A stretch of DNA of 64,000 nt from Cupriavidus pauculus (lineage in GTDB: Bacteria > Pseudomonadota > Gammaproteobacteria > Burkholderiales > Burkholderiaceae), in NCBI RefSeq assembly GCF_002858765.1, contig NZ_PJRP01000003.1, forward strand, positions 320,391-384,390, in the 5' to 3' direction. The first letter of the stretch is position 1, and each line of letters opens with the position of its first letter. Below the pieces are notes generated by a model that saw only the letters and a list, made by a program, of their open reading frames with translations, did not search any database and was not told where the DNA came from. A program made the position numbers and the translations under genes. Shown one piece after another: positions 8,682-21,066 of the stretch.

Positions 8682-9770
8682 ATGAAGACCTACAAGATCG
8701 CAACCATCCCGGGCGACGGCATTGGCAAGGAAGTGGTGCCCGCCGGGCGCGAAATCATGGAAGCCCTGGCCGCCGCCGGCGCCAGCTTCCGCTTCGAGTT
8801 CGAGAACTTCGACTGGGGCGGCGACTACTACCGCCAGCACGGCGTGATGATGCCCGCCGACGGCCTCGACGCGCTGCGCGACAAGGACGCCATCCTGTTC
8901 GGCTCGGCCGGCGACAACCAGATTCCCGACCACATCACCCTCTGGGGCCTGCGCCTGAAGATCTGCCAGGGCTTCGACCAGTACGCCAATGTGCGCCCGA
9001 CGCGCATCCTGCCCGGCATCGACGGCCCGCTGAAGCGCTGCGCCCCCGAAGACCTCAACTGGGTCATCGTGCGCGAGAACTCCGAAGGCGAATACTCGGG
9101 CGTGGGCGGCCGCGTCCACCAGGGCCATCCGATCGAGGCCGCCACCGATGTGTCGATGATGACCCGCGTGGGCGTGGAGCGCATCCTGCGCTTCGCCTTC
9201 AAGCTGGCGCAATCGCGCCCCCGCAAGCTGCTGACCGTCATCACCAAGTCCAACGCCCAGCGCCATGCCATGGTGATGTGGGACGAGGTGGCCGTGCAGG
9301 TAGCCAAGGACTTCCCCGATGTCACCTGGGACAAGGAACTGGTCGACGCCGCCACCGCGCGCATGGTGAACCGCCCGAAGACGCTGGACACCATCGTCGC
9401 CACCAACCTGCACGCCGACATCCTGAGCGACCTGGCCGCCGCGCTGGCCGGCAGCCTGGGCATCGCCCCCACCGGCAATATCGACCCCGAACGCCGCTAC
9501 CCGTCGATGTTCGAGCCGATTCACGGCTCCGCGTTCGACATCATGGGCAAGGGTCTGGCCAACCCGGTGGGCACGTTCTGGTCGGTGGTCATGCTGCTGG
9601 AACACCTTGGCGAGAACGAAGCCGCGCAGCGCGTGATGGCCGCCATCGAGGCCGTCACGGCCAACCCGGCCCTGCATACGGGCGACCTGGGCGGCAAGGC
9701 GAAGACCGTCGACGTTACCAAGGCCGTGTGCGATTTCCTGGTCGCCGGCAAGCAGGCCAAGGCCGCCTGA
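8682..9770 (+). CDS. ttuC: Tartrate dehydrogenase/decarboxylase (D-malate dehydrogenase family)
   Basis: 362 residues, full length for the isocitrate/isopropylmalate/tartrate dehydrogenase family. It begins KIATIPGDGIGKEVVPAG, carries the WVIVRENSEGEYSGVGGR active-site segment, an LDTIVATNLHADILSDLAAAL stretch with metal-binding Asp, and GLANPVGTFWSVVMLLEHLGE in the NAD region. Enzymes of this type oxidise tartrate or D-malate with NAD and Mn2+; with meso-tartrate they decarboxylate to D-glycerate. Start ATG 8682 follows AGGAGACGAACC. The downstream glycerate kinase, enolase and pyruvate kinase make the tartrate-to-glycerate role most likely. Confidence 0.87.
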   Translation: MKTYKIATIPGDGIGKEVVPAGREIMEALAAAGASFRFEFENFDWGGDYYRQHGVMMPADGLDALRDKDAILFGSAGDNQIPDHITLWGLRLKICQGFDQYANVRPTRILPGIDGPLKRCAPEDLNWVIVRENSEGEYSGVGGRVHQGHPIEAATDVSMMTRVGVERILRFAFKLAQSRPRKLLTVITKSNAQRHAMVMWDEVAVQVAKDFPDVTWDKELVDAATARMVNRPKTLDTIVATNLHADILSDLAAALAGSLGIAPTGNIDPERRYPSMFEPIHGSAFDIMGKGLANPVGTFWSVVMLLEHLGENEAAQRVMAAIEAVTANPALHTGDLGGKAKTVDVTKAVCDFLVAGKQAKAA

Positions 9771-9783
9771 TAGGCCGACTCCC

Positions 9784-9900
9784 CTCTCCCGCTCGCGGGA
9801 GAGGCGCCGGGGGAAAGGGGTGTGGCCGCTCAACGGCCACCGTAGCATCCCGAGAGGCCTGCCCTCTCCCCTAACTCCTCCCCCGCACGCGGGAGAGGGG
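9784..9900. repeat. Cluster of GC-rich inverted repeats in the ttuC-carrier gap
   Basis: The 219-bp gap holds three palindromes: CTCTCCCGC-TC-GCGGGAGAG (9784-9803), GTGGCCG/CGGCCAC (9822-9840), and CCCTCTCCC/GGGAGAGGG (9862-9899) with a further CCCGC..GCGGG inside. The first and third share the CTCTCCC/GGGAGAG core, so they look like copies of one dispersed intergenic palindromic element. They may fold in the mRNA and reduce or partition expression within the operon. Confidence 0.55.
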
Positions 9901-9989
9901 AACCCGCGCCCCCAAACCTTGCGGTCCCAGACAACGGCCACCAGAGCCCCGACCGCAGGCGACTTACCTCGAATCAGCAGGAGACAGCC

Positions 9990-11363
9990 ATGATTCAAAG
10001 GCTATTGGGCAAGCTGTATGTGCAGGTTCTGCTCGGCGTATCGGCCGGCATCGCACTCGGCGTGTTCTACCCCGACTTCGGCAGCAGCCTCAAGCCATTC
10101 GGCGACGTATTCATCAAGCTCATCAAGATGGTCTTTGCGCCGATCATCTTCGCCACCGTGGTGCTGGGCATCGCGCGCATGGAGAACATGAAGGAACTGG
10201 GCCGCGTCGGCGTGCGCGCCCTGCTCTACTTCGAGGTGCTGTCCACGTTTGCGCTGGCCCTCGGCCTGATCGTCGTGAACGTGGTGCAGCCGGGTGCGGG
10301 CATGAACGTCGACCCGGCGCACCTCGACGCCAAGGCCATCGCCACCTACACCCACGCGGCCGAACAACCGCACTCGTTCATCGACTTCCTGATGAACATG
10401 GTGCCCACCAGCGTGATCGATTCGCTGGCCCGCAACGACATCCTCCAGATCCTGGTCTTTGCCACGCTGTTCGGCATCGCGCTGTCCCATATCGGGCCGC
10501 GCGCCCGGCCGGTGGTCGACTTCCTGGATTCGTTCACGCACGGCATTTTCTCGGTGGTCGGCATGATCATGCGCCTGGCGCCGCTGGCGGCCTTCGGCGC
10601 CATGGCCTTCACGGTGGGCAAGTACGGCCTGGGTTCCGTGGTGTCGCTGGGCAAGCTGATGGGCACCATGTACCTCACGTGCCTGCTGTTCGTGGTCATC
10701 GTGCTGGGCGGCGTGGCGCGGATATCGGGCTTCAGCCTCTGGAAGTTCCTGCGCTACATCCGCGACGAACTGTTCACGGTGCTGGGCACCAGCTCGTCGG
10801 AATCGGTGGTGCCGCAGTTGATGCGCAAGCTGGAGAACGCAGGCGTGTCGAAGCCGGTGGTGGGCCTGGTGGTGCCGGCCGGCCTCACCTTCAACCCGGA
10901 CGGCCAGTGCATCTACTACACGATGGCCGCCATCTTCATCGCCCAGGCCACCAACACCCCGCTGACGCTGACCGACCAGCTTGTGGTGCTGGGCGTGCTG
11001 CTGCTGACGTCGAAGGGGTCCGCTGGCGTGACCGGCTCGGGCTTCATCACGCTGGCGGCGACCCTGGCATCGATGGGCAAGATTCCGGTGGCCGGCATGG
11101 TGCTGCTGCTCGGCGTGGACCGCTTCATGTCCGAGGCCCGCGCCATCACCAACACGATCGGCAACGCCGTGGGCACGCTGGCCATCGCCCGCTGGGTGGG
11201 TGCCATCGACCAGCAACGGCTCAACGACGCGCTCGACGGCAAGCTGCAGGACGACCCCGAAGTGCTGGCCGATCCGACCCCGACACCCGCGCCGGCGTCC
11301 GCATCGTCGATCGGCACGCACCTGACCCGCGCCGCCGATGCCCACGCCGGCCTCATGCACTGA
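9990..11363 (+). CDS. DctA-like dicarboxylate/cation symporter
   Basis: 457 residues of the DAACS family. It starts [20 protein letters not shown], has [20 protein letters not shown] in TM2-3, the serine-rich re-entrant loop [12 protein letters not shown], the substrate/cation-binding [21 protein letters not shown] segment, and a second hairpin [19 protein letters not shown]. DctA proteins import C4-dicarboxylates with protons or Na+. Here, between tartrate dehydrogenase and glycerate kinase, tartrate or malate is the likely substrate. The Ala/Pro/Thr-rich C-terminal tail (after about residue 425) is longer than needed. Start ATG 9990 follows CAGGAGACAGCC. Confidence 0.9.
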   Translation: MIQRLLGKLYVQVLLGVSAGIALGVFYPDFGSSLKPFGDVFIKLIKMVFAPIIFATVVLGIARMENMKELGRVGVRALLYFEVLSTFALALGLIVVNVVQPGAGMNVDPAHLDAKAIATYTHAAEQPHSFIDFLMNMVPTSVIDSLARNDILQILVFATLFGIALSHIGPRARPVVDFLDSFTHGIFSVVGMIMRLAPLAAFGAMAFTVGKYGLGSVVSLGKLMGTMYLTCLLFVVIVLGGVARISGFSLWKFLRYIRDELFTVLGTSSSESVVPQLMRKLENAGVSKPVVGLVVPAGLTFNPDGQCIYYTMAAIFIAQATNTPLTLTDQLVVLGVLLLTSKGSAGVTGSGFITLAATLASMGKIPVAGMVLLLGVDRFMSEARAITNTIGNAVGTLAIARWVGAIDQQRLNDALDGKLQDDPEVLADPTPTPAPASASSIGTHLTRAADAHAGLMH

Positions 11364-11378
11364 GAGGACGACATCGCC

Positions 11379-12653
11379 ATGGACACCTCACAGGCAAGCG
11401 CGCTGCTGCGCCGCATGTTCGATGCCGCCATTGCCGCCGCGCAACCGTCGCTCACGCTGGCCCGCCACCTGCCCGAACCGCCGACATCGCCCAAAGGCCG
11501 CACCATCGTGATCGGCGCCGGCAAGGCATCCGCCGCGATGGCCCAGGCGTTCGAGGCCGCCTGGCCGGGGCCGCTCGAAGGGCTGGTGGTCACGCGCTAC
11601 GGCTACGCGGTGCCCTGCCAGCGCATAGAGATCGTCGAAGCCGCACATCCCGTGCCCGACACCGCCGGGCACGACGCCGCGCGCCGCATGCTGGAACTGG
11701 TGTCCGGGCTGACCGAAGATGACCTCGTGGTCAGCCTGATCTCGGGTGGCGGATCGTCGCTGCTGCCGTTGCCGCTGGCTGGCGTGTCGCTCGAAGACAA
11801 GCAGGCCGTGAATCGCGCGCTGCTGAAATCCGGCGCCACGATCACCGAGATGAACTGCGTGCGCCGTCACCTGTCGGCCATCAAGGGCGGCCGGCTGGCG
11901 GCGGCGTGCCATCCGGCGCGCGTCTGCAACCTGCTGCTGTCCGATGTGCCGGGCGACGATCCGATCGACATTGCATCGGGGCCCACGGTGGCCGACCCCA
12001 CCACGCGGCACGATGCACTGGAGATCATCCGCCGTTACGGCCTGGACCTGCCCGCGCATGTCTTGCGCGTGCTCGGCTCCGAGGCGGCCGAAGCCGTCAA
12101 ACCCGGCGACCCCCGCCTGCCACGCATCGACACCACGCTGATCGCCACGCCGCGCATGGCACTGGAAGCGGCCGCAGCGGTAGCGCGCGACGCGGGGCTG
12201 TCCGTTCACCTGCTCGGCGATGCCATCGAAGGCGAGGCGCGCGACGTGGGCCTGGTGCTCGGCGGCATCGCGCTCGAAGCGGCCGACCACCGGCTGTTTC
12301 CCACGCCCTGCGTGCTGCTGTCCGGCGGCGAGACCACCGTCACCGTGCGCGGCAACGGGCGCGGCGGCCGCAACGTCGAATTCCTGCTGGCGCTGGCCAT
12401 GACGCTGCGCGGCCACGCCGGCATCCATGCACTGGCCGGCGATACCGATGGCGTCGATGGCCAGGAAGAGATTGCCGGCGCCGTCATCGGCCCCGACACG
12501 CTGCGGCGCGCGTGGGCCCTTGGCATCCGCCCGCAGGACGCGCTGGCCAACAACGACGGACACGGCTTTTTTGCAGCACTGGGCGATGCCGTTATCACCG
12601 GCCCCACCCTCACCAACGTCAACGACTTCCGCGCGATCCTGATCGCGCCCTGA
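11379..12653 (+). CDS. ttuD: Glycerate 2-kinase (MOFRL family)
   Basis: 424 residues. Two-domain MOFRL glycerate kinase with GRTIVIGAGKASAAMAQAFE near the start, SLISGGGSSLLPLP, and the C-terminal LLSGGETTVTVRGNGRGGRNVEFLLALA and DTDGVDGQEEIAGAVI motifs. It phosphorylates D-glycerate to 2-phosphoglycerate with ATP. Older annotation calls the same family hydroxypyruvate reductase (TtuD). It starts 15 bp after the carrier gene and ends 12 bp before pyruvate kinase, in one operon with the enzymes that use its product. Confidence 0.9.
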   Translation: MDTSQASALLRRMFDAAIAAAQPSLTLARHLPEPPTSPKGRTIVIGAGKASAAMAQAFEAAWPGPLEGLVVTRYGYAVPCQRIEIVEAAHPVPDTAGHDAARRMLELVSGLTEDDLVVSLISGGGSSLLPLPLAGVSLEDKQAVNRALLKSGATITEMNCVRRHLSAIKGGRLAAACHPARVCNLLLSDVPGDDPIDIASGPTVADPTTRHDALEIIRRYGLDLPAHVLRVLGSEAAEAVKPGDPRLPRIDTTLIATPRMALEAAAAVARDAGLSVHLLGDAIEGEARDVGLVLGGIALEAADHRLFPTPCVLLSGGETTVTVRGNGRGGRNVEFLLALAMTLRGHAGIHALAGDTDGVDGQEEIAGAVIGPDTLRRAWALGIRPQDALANNDGHGFFAALGDAVITGPTLTNVNDFRAILIAP

Positions 12654-12665
12654 TGGAGCAACCCC

Positions 12666-15423
<2,758 letters not shown>

Positions 15424-15463
15424 ACCCGCATTTTCCCAACCACGACAAGAAGAGGAGACAACC

Positions 15464-16456
15464 TTGCGTAACTTCAACCTTCGGGCGATTCGGCAGGTCT
15501 GCGGCCTGTCGCTGTGCGCCATCGGCCTTGGCAGTGCGTCGATGGCCATGGCGCAGGAATGGCCGGCCAAGCCGATCAGCCTGGTGGTGCCCTTCCCGTC
15601 GGGCGGCACCACGGACATCCTGGCCCGCGCGCTGGGCGACCAGCTGTCGAAGAACCTCGGCCAGCCGGTGATCGTGGAGAACCGGCCCGGCGCGGGCGCC
15701 ACGGTGGGTGCCGACTACGTGGCCAAGGCCAAGCCCGACGGCTACACGCTGCTGATGGGTGCCGTGCATCACACGATCGCCACGTCGGTCTACCGCAAGC
15801 TGCCGTACAGCTTCCAGAAGGACCTGGCGCCGGTGTCGACGCTGGCCATGGTGCCCAACGTGCTGGTCATCAACGGCGCGAAGACGCCCGCCAGGAACGT
15901 GGCCGAACTGGTGACCCTGGCGAAGAAGGCGTCGCCCGAACTGTCGTACGGCTCGAACGGCAACGGCACCGCGCAGCACCTGATCGGCACGCAGTTCCAG
16001 GCAGCCACCGGCACCCAGTTGCTGCATGTGCCCTACAAGGGAAGCGGCCCGCTGACCACCGACCTGCTGGGTGGGCAGGTGACGATGTCGTTCGACACGC
16101 TGACCACCGTGCTGCCGCACATCAAGGCCGGCAAGCTCAAGGCGCTGGCCGTCACCACGGCCAAACGCTCGAGCGTGTTGCCTGACGTGCCGACGCTGGA
16201 AGAAGCCGGCCTCAAGGGTTTCGATATCGGCACCTGGTTCGGCGTGCTGGCGCCGGCGGCCACGCCCAAGCCAATCGTGACGCGGCTGAACGCCGAAATC
16301 GTGAAGATCGTGAACTCGCCGGACTTCCAGCAGCGCATGGTCGCGGCCGGGGCGGAGCCCATGGCAAGTGCGCCTGAAGCCTTTGCCAAGCGCATCAACG
16401 ACGAGACATCGAAGTTCGCCGTGCTGGTCAAGGAAGGCAAGGTGACGATCGAGTAA
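15464..16456 (+). CDS. Bug-type (TctC) periplasmic solute-binding protein
   Basis: 330 residues. A signal peptide (about 1-30, ending AMAQ) is followed by the Bug family start EWPAKPISLVVPFPSGGTTDILARALGDQL and the ENRPGAGATVGADYVAKAKPDGYTLLMG signature, then LGGQVTMSFDTL. Such proteins bind small carboxylates for tripartite tricarboxylate transporters, but many Bug genes are solitary, as here (no TctA/TctB visible). TTG 15464 is the best start: AGAGGAG ends 8 nt upstream. Being last in the tartrate operon, it may present or sense tartrate or a related acid. Confidence 0.87.
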   Translation: MRNFNLRAIRQVCGLSLCAIGLGSASMAMAQEWPAKPISLVVPFPSGGTTDILARALGDQLSKNLGQPVIVENRPGAGATVGADYVAKAKPDGYTLLMGAVHHTIATSVYRKLPYSFQKDLAPVSTLAMVPNVLVINGAKTPARNVAELVTLAKKASPELSYGSNGNGTAQHLIGTQFQAATGTQLLHVPYKGSGPLTTDLLGGQVTMSFDTLTTVLPHIKAGKLKALAVTTAKRSSVLPDVPTLEEAGLKGFDIGTWFGVLAPAATPKPIVTRLNAEIVKIVNSPDFQQRMVAAGAEPMASAPEAFAKRINDETSKFAVLVKEGKVTIE

Positions 16457-16503
16457 CTGGACGCGCGGCGGACACGCCGCGGCTACGCAGCAACCCGAAG
16501 CGG

Positions 16504-16581
16504 GTTTTCCCGCACTGTCCCGTCAAGCAAAACGGATGTCCCGATAAGTCAAACCGTAGGCTGTTATTCCCCGATACTTCG
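16504..16581 (+). promoter_or_regulatory. AraC-type activation module, copy A (MFS operon promoter)
   Basis: Two TGTCCCG direct repeats (16516-16522 and 16537-16543) lie exactly 21 bp apart, followed by GTCAAA (16548-16553) and a candidate -10 GATACT (16573-16578). The whole 78-bp block aligns without gaps to 21067-21144 upstream of the BKACE gene; the first 19 bases match at 17 and the last 11 are identical. A 21-bp direct-repeat spacing is typical of AraC-family binding. The regulator encoded at 20041-21063 is the likely ligand. Confidence 0.65.
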
Positions 16582-16665
16582 CTGGGTCGCGGCAAGTCCG
16601 CGGCAAGCCAGCCGACCCCCGGCATTGTGCGGGGCGCGGCTGAGACTATCAGGAGACGGTTCATC

Positions 16666-17988
16666 ATGTCGGGACTTCGTATTTCACGTCCTCAAGTTTT
16701 TGCCGGCGCGCCGAGCGCCCGGGCTTCACGCTACTACCCTTGGCTGGTCTTTGCGCTGAGCTTTGGCCTGCTGCTGTCCGACTACATGTCGCGGCAGGTA
16801 CTCAACGCGCTGTTTCCGCTGCTGAAGGCGGAATGGGCGCTCACTGACGCCAATCTTGGCGCGCTGGGCGGTGTGGTGGCTCTCATGGTGGGCGTGCTCA
16901 CCCTGCCGCTTTCGATCCTGGCCGACCGCTGGGGCCGCGTGCGCAGCCTGACGCTGATGGCCGCGCTCTGGAGCCTGGCCACGCTGGGCTGCGCCATCGC
17001 CAATTCGTTCGGCGAGATGTTCGTCGCACGGCTCTTCGTCGGCATCGGCGAGGCGGCCTACGGCAGCGTTGGCATCGCACTGGTGCTGTCGGTCTTTCCG
17101 CGTCATTTGCGGGCCAGCCTCAGTGCCGCATTCATCGCCGGCGGCGCGTTCGGATCGGTGCTCGGCATGGCGCTGGGCGGCGTGATCTCGGCCCACTTCG
17201 GCTGGCGCTTCGCGTTTGTCAGCATGGCCCTGTTCGGCCTGGTGATGGTGGGCTTCTACCGCCTGCTGGTCACCGAGGAACGCCTGCAGGCCCAGCGCCT
17301 GGCGCTGAATGAACAGGCCACCGCGGAACCGCGCCTCGGTCCGATGCCGCTGCGCGCACTGTGCAGCGCCCTGGTGGCCTCGCGATCGATTATCTGCGCC
17401 TACGTCGGCAGCGCCCTGCAGCTGTTCGTGATGGGTTCGCTGCTGGCGTGGATGCCCAGCTTCCTGGGCCGCTACTACGGCCTGTCCACCGCCCATGCCG
17501 GCCTGGGCGCCGCAGGCTTCGTCCTGGTGGGTGGTGCCGGCATGATCGTGTGCGGCGCACTGACGGACCGCGTGGCACGCCACGCCCCGGCCCGCAAATG
17601 GCTGATGGCCGTCACGTACAGCGTGCTCTGCTTCGCACTGCTTGGCTCTGCCTTCCACCTGCCTGCGGGCACCGCGCAACTGGTCCTGATCGCTGGCGGC
17701 ATGATGCTGGCGGGCGGCAGCGCCGGCCCGGCCAGCGCCGCCGTGGCCAACCTGACCGATCCCCGCATCCATGCCAGCGCGTTCGCCACGCTGACCCTGG
17801 TGAACAACCTGCTTGGCCTGGCACCGGGACCGTTCTTTACCGGCCTGATGGCTGACCACATCGGTCTGGCGGGCGCCCTGCAGTGGATGCCTGTCGCCGG
17901 CCTGATCGCCGCGATCTGCTTCCTGATCGGCCGCCGCACCTATACCGCGGACCTGCAACGCCTGGCGCAACATCGCGCCGCAGCCTGA
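16666..17988 (+). CDS. MFS transporter (organic-anion/hexuronate-like)
   Basis: 440 residues, 12 hydrophobic segments. The sequence YYPWLVFALSFGLLLSDYMSRQVLNALFPLLKAEWALTD and the motif A loop SILADRWGRVRSL are typical of MFS organic-anion importers and Spinster-like carriers. ATG 16666 sits behind a CAGGAGACGG site. It is the first gene of a unit with a serine hydrolase and porin, and its promoter carries the same module as the BKACE gene. Import of the compound handled by that regulon is therefore a reasonable inference. Confidence 0.82.
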   Translation: MSGLRISRPQVFAGAPSARASRYYPWLVFALSFGLLLSDYMSRQVLNALFPLLKAEWALTDANLGALGGVVALMVGVLTLPLSILADRWGRVRSLTLMAALWSLATLGCAIANSFGEMFVARLFVGIGEAAYGSVGIALVLSVFPRHLRASLSAAFIAGGAFGSVLGMALGGVISAHFGWRFAFVSMALFGLVMVGFYRLLVTEERLQAQRLALNEQATAEPRLGPMPLRALCSALVASRSIICAYVGSALQLFVMGSLLAWMPSFLGRYYGLSTAHAGLGAAGFVLVGGAGMIVCGALTDRVARHAPARKWLMAVTYSVLCFALLGSAFHLPAGTAQLVLIAGGMMLAGGSAGPASAAVANLTDPRIHASAFATLTLVNNLLGLAPGPFFTGLMADHIGLAGALQWMPVAGLIAAICFLIGRRTYTADLQRLAQHRAAA

Positions 17989-18021
17989 CCGCGCATTTCC
18001 CAACACGCAAGCGATTCAACG

Positions 18022-18612
18022 ATGTTTTTGTCCCCCGATATCACCGTGCTGCTGGTGCCCGGCCTGCGCGACCACGTGGCCGAACACTGGCAGACCCTGC
18101 TGCAAGCCGAACTGGAGGCCCAGGGCCAGAAAGTGGCGTCCGTGCAGCCCCTGGAACACGACAAGCTCAGCTGCGCCGCACGCATGGTCGCCCTTGACCA
18201 AGCCATCGCCGCCATCGACGGGCCGGTGGTGCTGGGCGCCCACAGCGCCGGCGTGATGATTACCGTGCACTGGGCCAGGCACCTGCACCATCGCGTGCCG
18301 GCCGGCAAGGTCCTTGGCGCGCTGCTGGCGACGCCCGCCGACCTGGAAACGCCGATGCCGCAGGGCTATCCGGAAGTGGCCACGCTCGACCAGCATGGCT
18401 GGTTGCCGATGCCACGCCAGGCGTTGCCATTCCCGACGTTGCTGGCGGCCAGCCGCAACGATCCGCTGGCCTCGTACGAGCGTGCCGGCGCCATGGCGCA
18501 GGACTGGGGCAGCGAACTGGTCGACCTCGGTCACGTCGGCCACCTGAATCCCGCGGCCGGCTTCGGCCCGTGGCCGCAAGCCATGGCGCTGCTGGCACGG
18601 CTGGCGCACTGA
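18022..18612 (+). CDS. RBBP9/YdeN-type alpha/beta hydrolase
   Basis: 196 residues, the usual size for the RBBP9 (DUF452-like serine hydrolase) family. It opens ITVLLVPGLRDHVAEHWQTLLQ. The nucleophile is S75 in VVLGAHSAGVMITVHWA. The ASRNDPLASYERA segment supplies the acid and GHVGHLNPAAGFGPWP the catalytic His. Probably a cytosolic esterase or amidase. It follows the MFS gene by 33 bp and precedes a porin, which suggests hydrolysis of an imported ester or amide. Confidence 0.85.
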   Translation: MFLSPDITVLLVPGLRDHVAEHWQTLLQAELEAQGQKVASVQPLEHDKLSCAARMVALDQAIAAIDGPVVLGAHSAGVMITVHWARHLHHRVPAGKVLGALLATPADLETPMPQGYPEVATLDQHGWLPMPRQALPFPTLLAASRNDPLASYERAGAMAQDWGSELVDLGHVGHLNPAAGFGPWPQAMALLARLAH

Positions 18613-18737
18613 ACCGCGGGACCACAAGCACCACAGCAAGGCGGCCCCGGCCGCGACACAACAACATTTTCGCAGCACCGTAGTACCCATTCCGACGGGA
18701 ACCCCACTACACAAGACGTCAATAAGGAGACTGTTTC

Positions 18738-19931
18738 ATGAAGCTCAAGGGCATGGCCGCCGCGGCCGCTTTGTTCGCCTGTACTGGCAGCGCATTCGCG
18801 CAATCCACCGTCACGCTGTATGGCGTGATCGACGCAAGCGTGGAATACGCGAACCACGTCGCCCCGTACTCCGCGGCAGGCTTTACCCCGAATCCGGGCG
18901 CCGGCGACACCGTATATCGCATGAACTCTGGCGGCCTGTCCGGCTCGCGTTGGGGTCTGCGTGGTACTGAAGACCTGGGCAACGGCCTGAAGAGCCTGTT
19001 CGTGCTGGAAAGCGGCTTCAGTGGCGACAACGGCACGATGCAGCAGAGCAGCCGCCTGTTTGGTCGCCAGGCATTCGTTGGCCTGCAGCACCAGACGTTC
19101 GGCCAGATCACGCTGGGTCGCCAGTACACGTCGCTGTTCGCGGCAATGGCCAACTTCATGCCGACGGCCTACGCCACGCAGTACGAGCCGGCAGCCCTGA
19201 TGGCAGGCAACAACTTCCGCGAGGACAACGTGCTGGCCTACACGGGCACGTTCGGCCCGCTGACGGCCCTGGCGCACTTCTCGTTCGGCGCCGGCGTGCC
19301 GAACCTGCCGGCCGGCACGATCGCCTTCGGTGGCAACGGCGAAGTGCCGGGTGCCTTCCGCCGCGACAACGCCTTCGGCGCGGCCGCCGTGTACTCGTCG
19401 GGCCCGTTCGGCGCCGCCATTGCCTATGACCAGTGGAATCCGTCGATCAACAACGTCGCCGGCATCTACCAGGGCAACACCGCCACGCTGAAGAAGGCGT
19501 CGGTCGCGGCCAGCTACACGATCGGGGCGGTCGCCAAGATCATGGGCGGCTACCGCTGGGGCAAGGCCGAGAACAACGGCACGAATGCCCAGATCCAGCG
19601 CGACGACTACTACTGGATTGGTGTGAACTACCAGGTCACGCCGGCCGTCGGCCTGACGCTCGAGTACGACTACGACGACCTCAAGCGCGACTACTTCAAC
19701 CGTACCAACGCGCCGAATCCTTGGCAGGTCGCCTTCGTGGCCAACTACGCGTTCTCGAAGCGCACGGACCTGTACCTGAGCACGGCCTACGCCAAGCATG
19801 CCGGCCTGACGCTCGATGGCGCCAACACGAACCAGCTGGCGTCGACCGGCGCCACGGGCAACAGCTACATCCTGGGCAACGGCCAGAGCAGCATGGTCGG
19901 CGTCAGCGTCGGCATCCGCCACAAGTTCTGA
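18738..19931 (+). CDS. Gram-negative trimeric porin (betaproteobacterial OmpC-like)
   Basis: 397 residues. A signal peptide ends SAFAQ, followed by the family start STVTLYGVIDASVEYANHV, SGSRWGLRGTEDLGNGLKSLFVLESGF, the FGRQAFVGLQ strand and a C-terminal beta strand ending HKF, with the terminal Phe needed for barrel insertion. It forms a 16-strand general or substrate-preferring pore in the outer membrane. The AATAAGGAGA ribosome-binding site is strong. A good terminator follows. Expected co-transcription with the MFS and hydrolase genes is inferred from the 125-bp gap without a terminator. Confidence 0.92.
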   Translation: MKLKGMAAAAALFACTGSAFAQSTVTLYGVIDASVEYANHVAPYSAAGFTPNPGAGDTVYRMNSGGLSGSRWGLRGTEDLGNGLKSLFVLESGFSGDNGTMQQSSRLFGRQAFVGLQHQTFGQITLGRQYTSLFAAMANFMPTAYATQYEPAALMAGNNFREDNVLAYTGTFGPLTALAHFSFGAGVPNLPAGTIAFGGNGEVPGAFRRDNAFGAAAVYSSGPFGAAIAYDQWNPSINNVAGIYQGNTATLKKASVAASYTIGAVAKIMGGYRWGKAENNGTNAQIQRDDYYWIGVNYQVTPAVGLTLEYDYDDLKRDYFNRTNAPNPWQVAFVANYAFSKRTDLYLSTAYAKHAGLTLDGANTNQLASTGATGNSYILGNGQSSMVGVSVGIRHKF

Positions 19932-20002
19932 TCATGTAGGGATCGGCATGGCCGGGCGGGGCACTCCTGCACCCCACCGCCCGGTCGTGTCGAGCTTCGT
20001 TT

Positions 20003-20042
20003 GGCCACTCCGGCGTGCGCGCTGGTGTGGCCGTTTTTTTTT
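20003..20042 (+). terminator. Rho-independent terminator after porin
   Basis: A 13-bp stem with one T/T mismatch (GGCCACTCCGGCG paired with CGCTGGTGTGGCC, loop TGCG) runs 20003-20032 and is followed by a long T-run to 20042. It separates the porin from the convergent AraC gene. Confidence 0.88.
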
Positions 20043-21063
20043 ATGGCGCCGGCGCCTCGTCCGCCTGTTCCTGCTGCGCCCGCCACTTCGACACGCTGCA
20101 GCCGTACTGCGCGCCAAACCAGCGCGAGAACGCGCTCAGCGACGAGAAGCCCAGCAGCGTGGCCACCTCGGACAACGGCCGCGCACGGTTCTCGATATAG
20201 CGCGTGGCCAGGCTGGCCCGTGCGTCGTTGAGGATGTCCGAGTAGGTGGCGCCGTCCTGGGCCAGCCAGCGATGCACGGTGCGCCGGTCCACGCCCAGTT
20301 GCTGGGCCACACGGTCGACCGAGCACATGCCGCTGGGCAGCAGCGCATGCACGAGCTTGCGCACCTTGTCGGTCATGCTGGTGTTCGACTGCGCCAGCAG
20401 CGTGCCCAGGTAGAGCTTGACCTGCTGCGCCATGACGGGGTCGTAGGACGGCAAAGGCGCTTCCAGGTCCCTGGCCACGCAGACAATGCCGTCGAAGTCC
20501 TGCCCGTAAAGGGCATGCATGCCGAACACGCGCATGCAGGCGGCCTGGCTAACGGGCGCCGCGTGCGTAAAGCAGATGCTGCGCGGACGCCAGGCCGGCC
20601 CCAGGAACAGCGTAAGCATGCGGAACATCACGCCAGCCGCCAGCTCGGTAGCCTGGCGCACGCTGCCCGGGGCATCGCTGAGCAGTTGCAGGCGGATCAG
20701 CACCACATCGTCGACGTCTTCCACGCGCATGACCAGCGCCTCGTTCTGCAGGCCCATGTAGCGGACCATCGACTCCAGCGCGCGGCGCAGCGTGGGTTCC
20801 TCGCGCACCACGAAGGCCAGCGGACCCAGGTTCGCAAATGGGCGCAGTTCGGCCATGCGCAGGCCGAAATCGTCGACCTGCGCGGCGCTGGCCGAGGCCT
20901 CCAGCAGCTTGCCCACCAGCGCTGCCGGTATGCGGATGTCGGGATCCAGCAACACGTTGCGGCTGATACGTGCGGCACGCAGCATCTGGTGGGGATCGAG
21001 CCCCACGGCCCGCGCCACATCCACGTAGTTGGTAAGGCTCGCACTGCGAAGAAAGTAGGACAT
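20041..21063 (-). CDS. AraC family regulator with AraC_binding_2-like N-terminal domain
   Basis: 340 residues. The N-terminal 'arabinose-binding' type domain (about 15-200) is followed by a C-terminal double HTH (about 235-330) with VDRVAQQLGVDRRTVHRWLAQDGATYSDILNDARA and LSEVATLLGFSSLSAFSRWFGAQYG. Members (OruR/ArgR/CdhR-like architecture) usually activate catabolic operons. Its start codon abuts promoter module copy B, only 3 bp away, and it is divergent from the BKACE gene. It probably controls BKACE and, through copy A, the MFS-hydrolase-porin unit, and may autoregulate. Confidence 0.88.
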   Translation of the reverse strand: MSYFLRSASLTNYVDVARAVGLDPHQMLRAARISRNVLLDPDIRIPAALVGKLLEASASAAQVDDFGLRMAELRPFANLGPLAFVVREEPTLRRALESMVRYMGLQNEALVMRVEDVDDVVLIRLQLLSDAPGSVRQATELAAGVMFRMLTLFLGPAWRPRSICFTHAAPVSQAACMRVFGMHALYGQDFDGIVCVARDLEAPLPSYDPVMAQQVKLYLGTLLAQSNTSMTDKVRKLVHALLPSGMCSVDRVAQQLGVDRRTVHRWLAQDGATYSDILNDARASLATRYIENRARPLSEVATLLGFSSLSAFSRWFGAQYGCSVSKWRAQQEQADEAPAP

Positions 21064-21066
21064 CGC

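Noticed and set aside
8334..9998. Long minus-strand frame across ttuC
   Set aside because: It is antisense to a clear dehydrogenase gene and has shadow-type composition rich in His, Gly and Arg.
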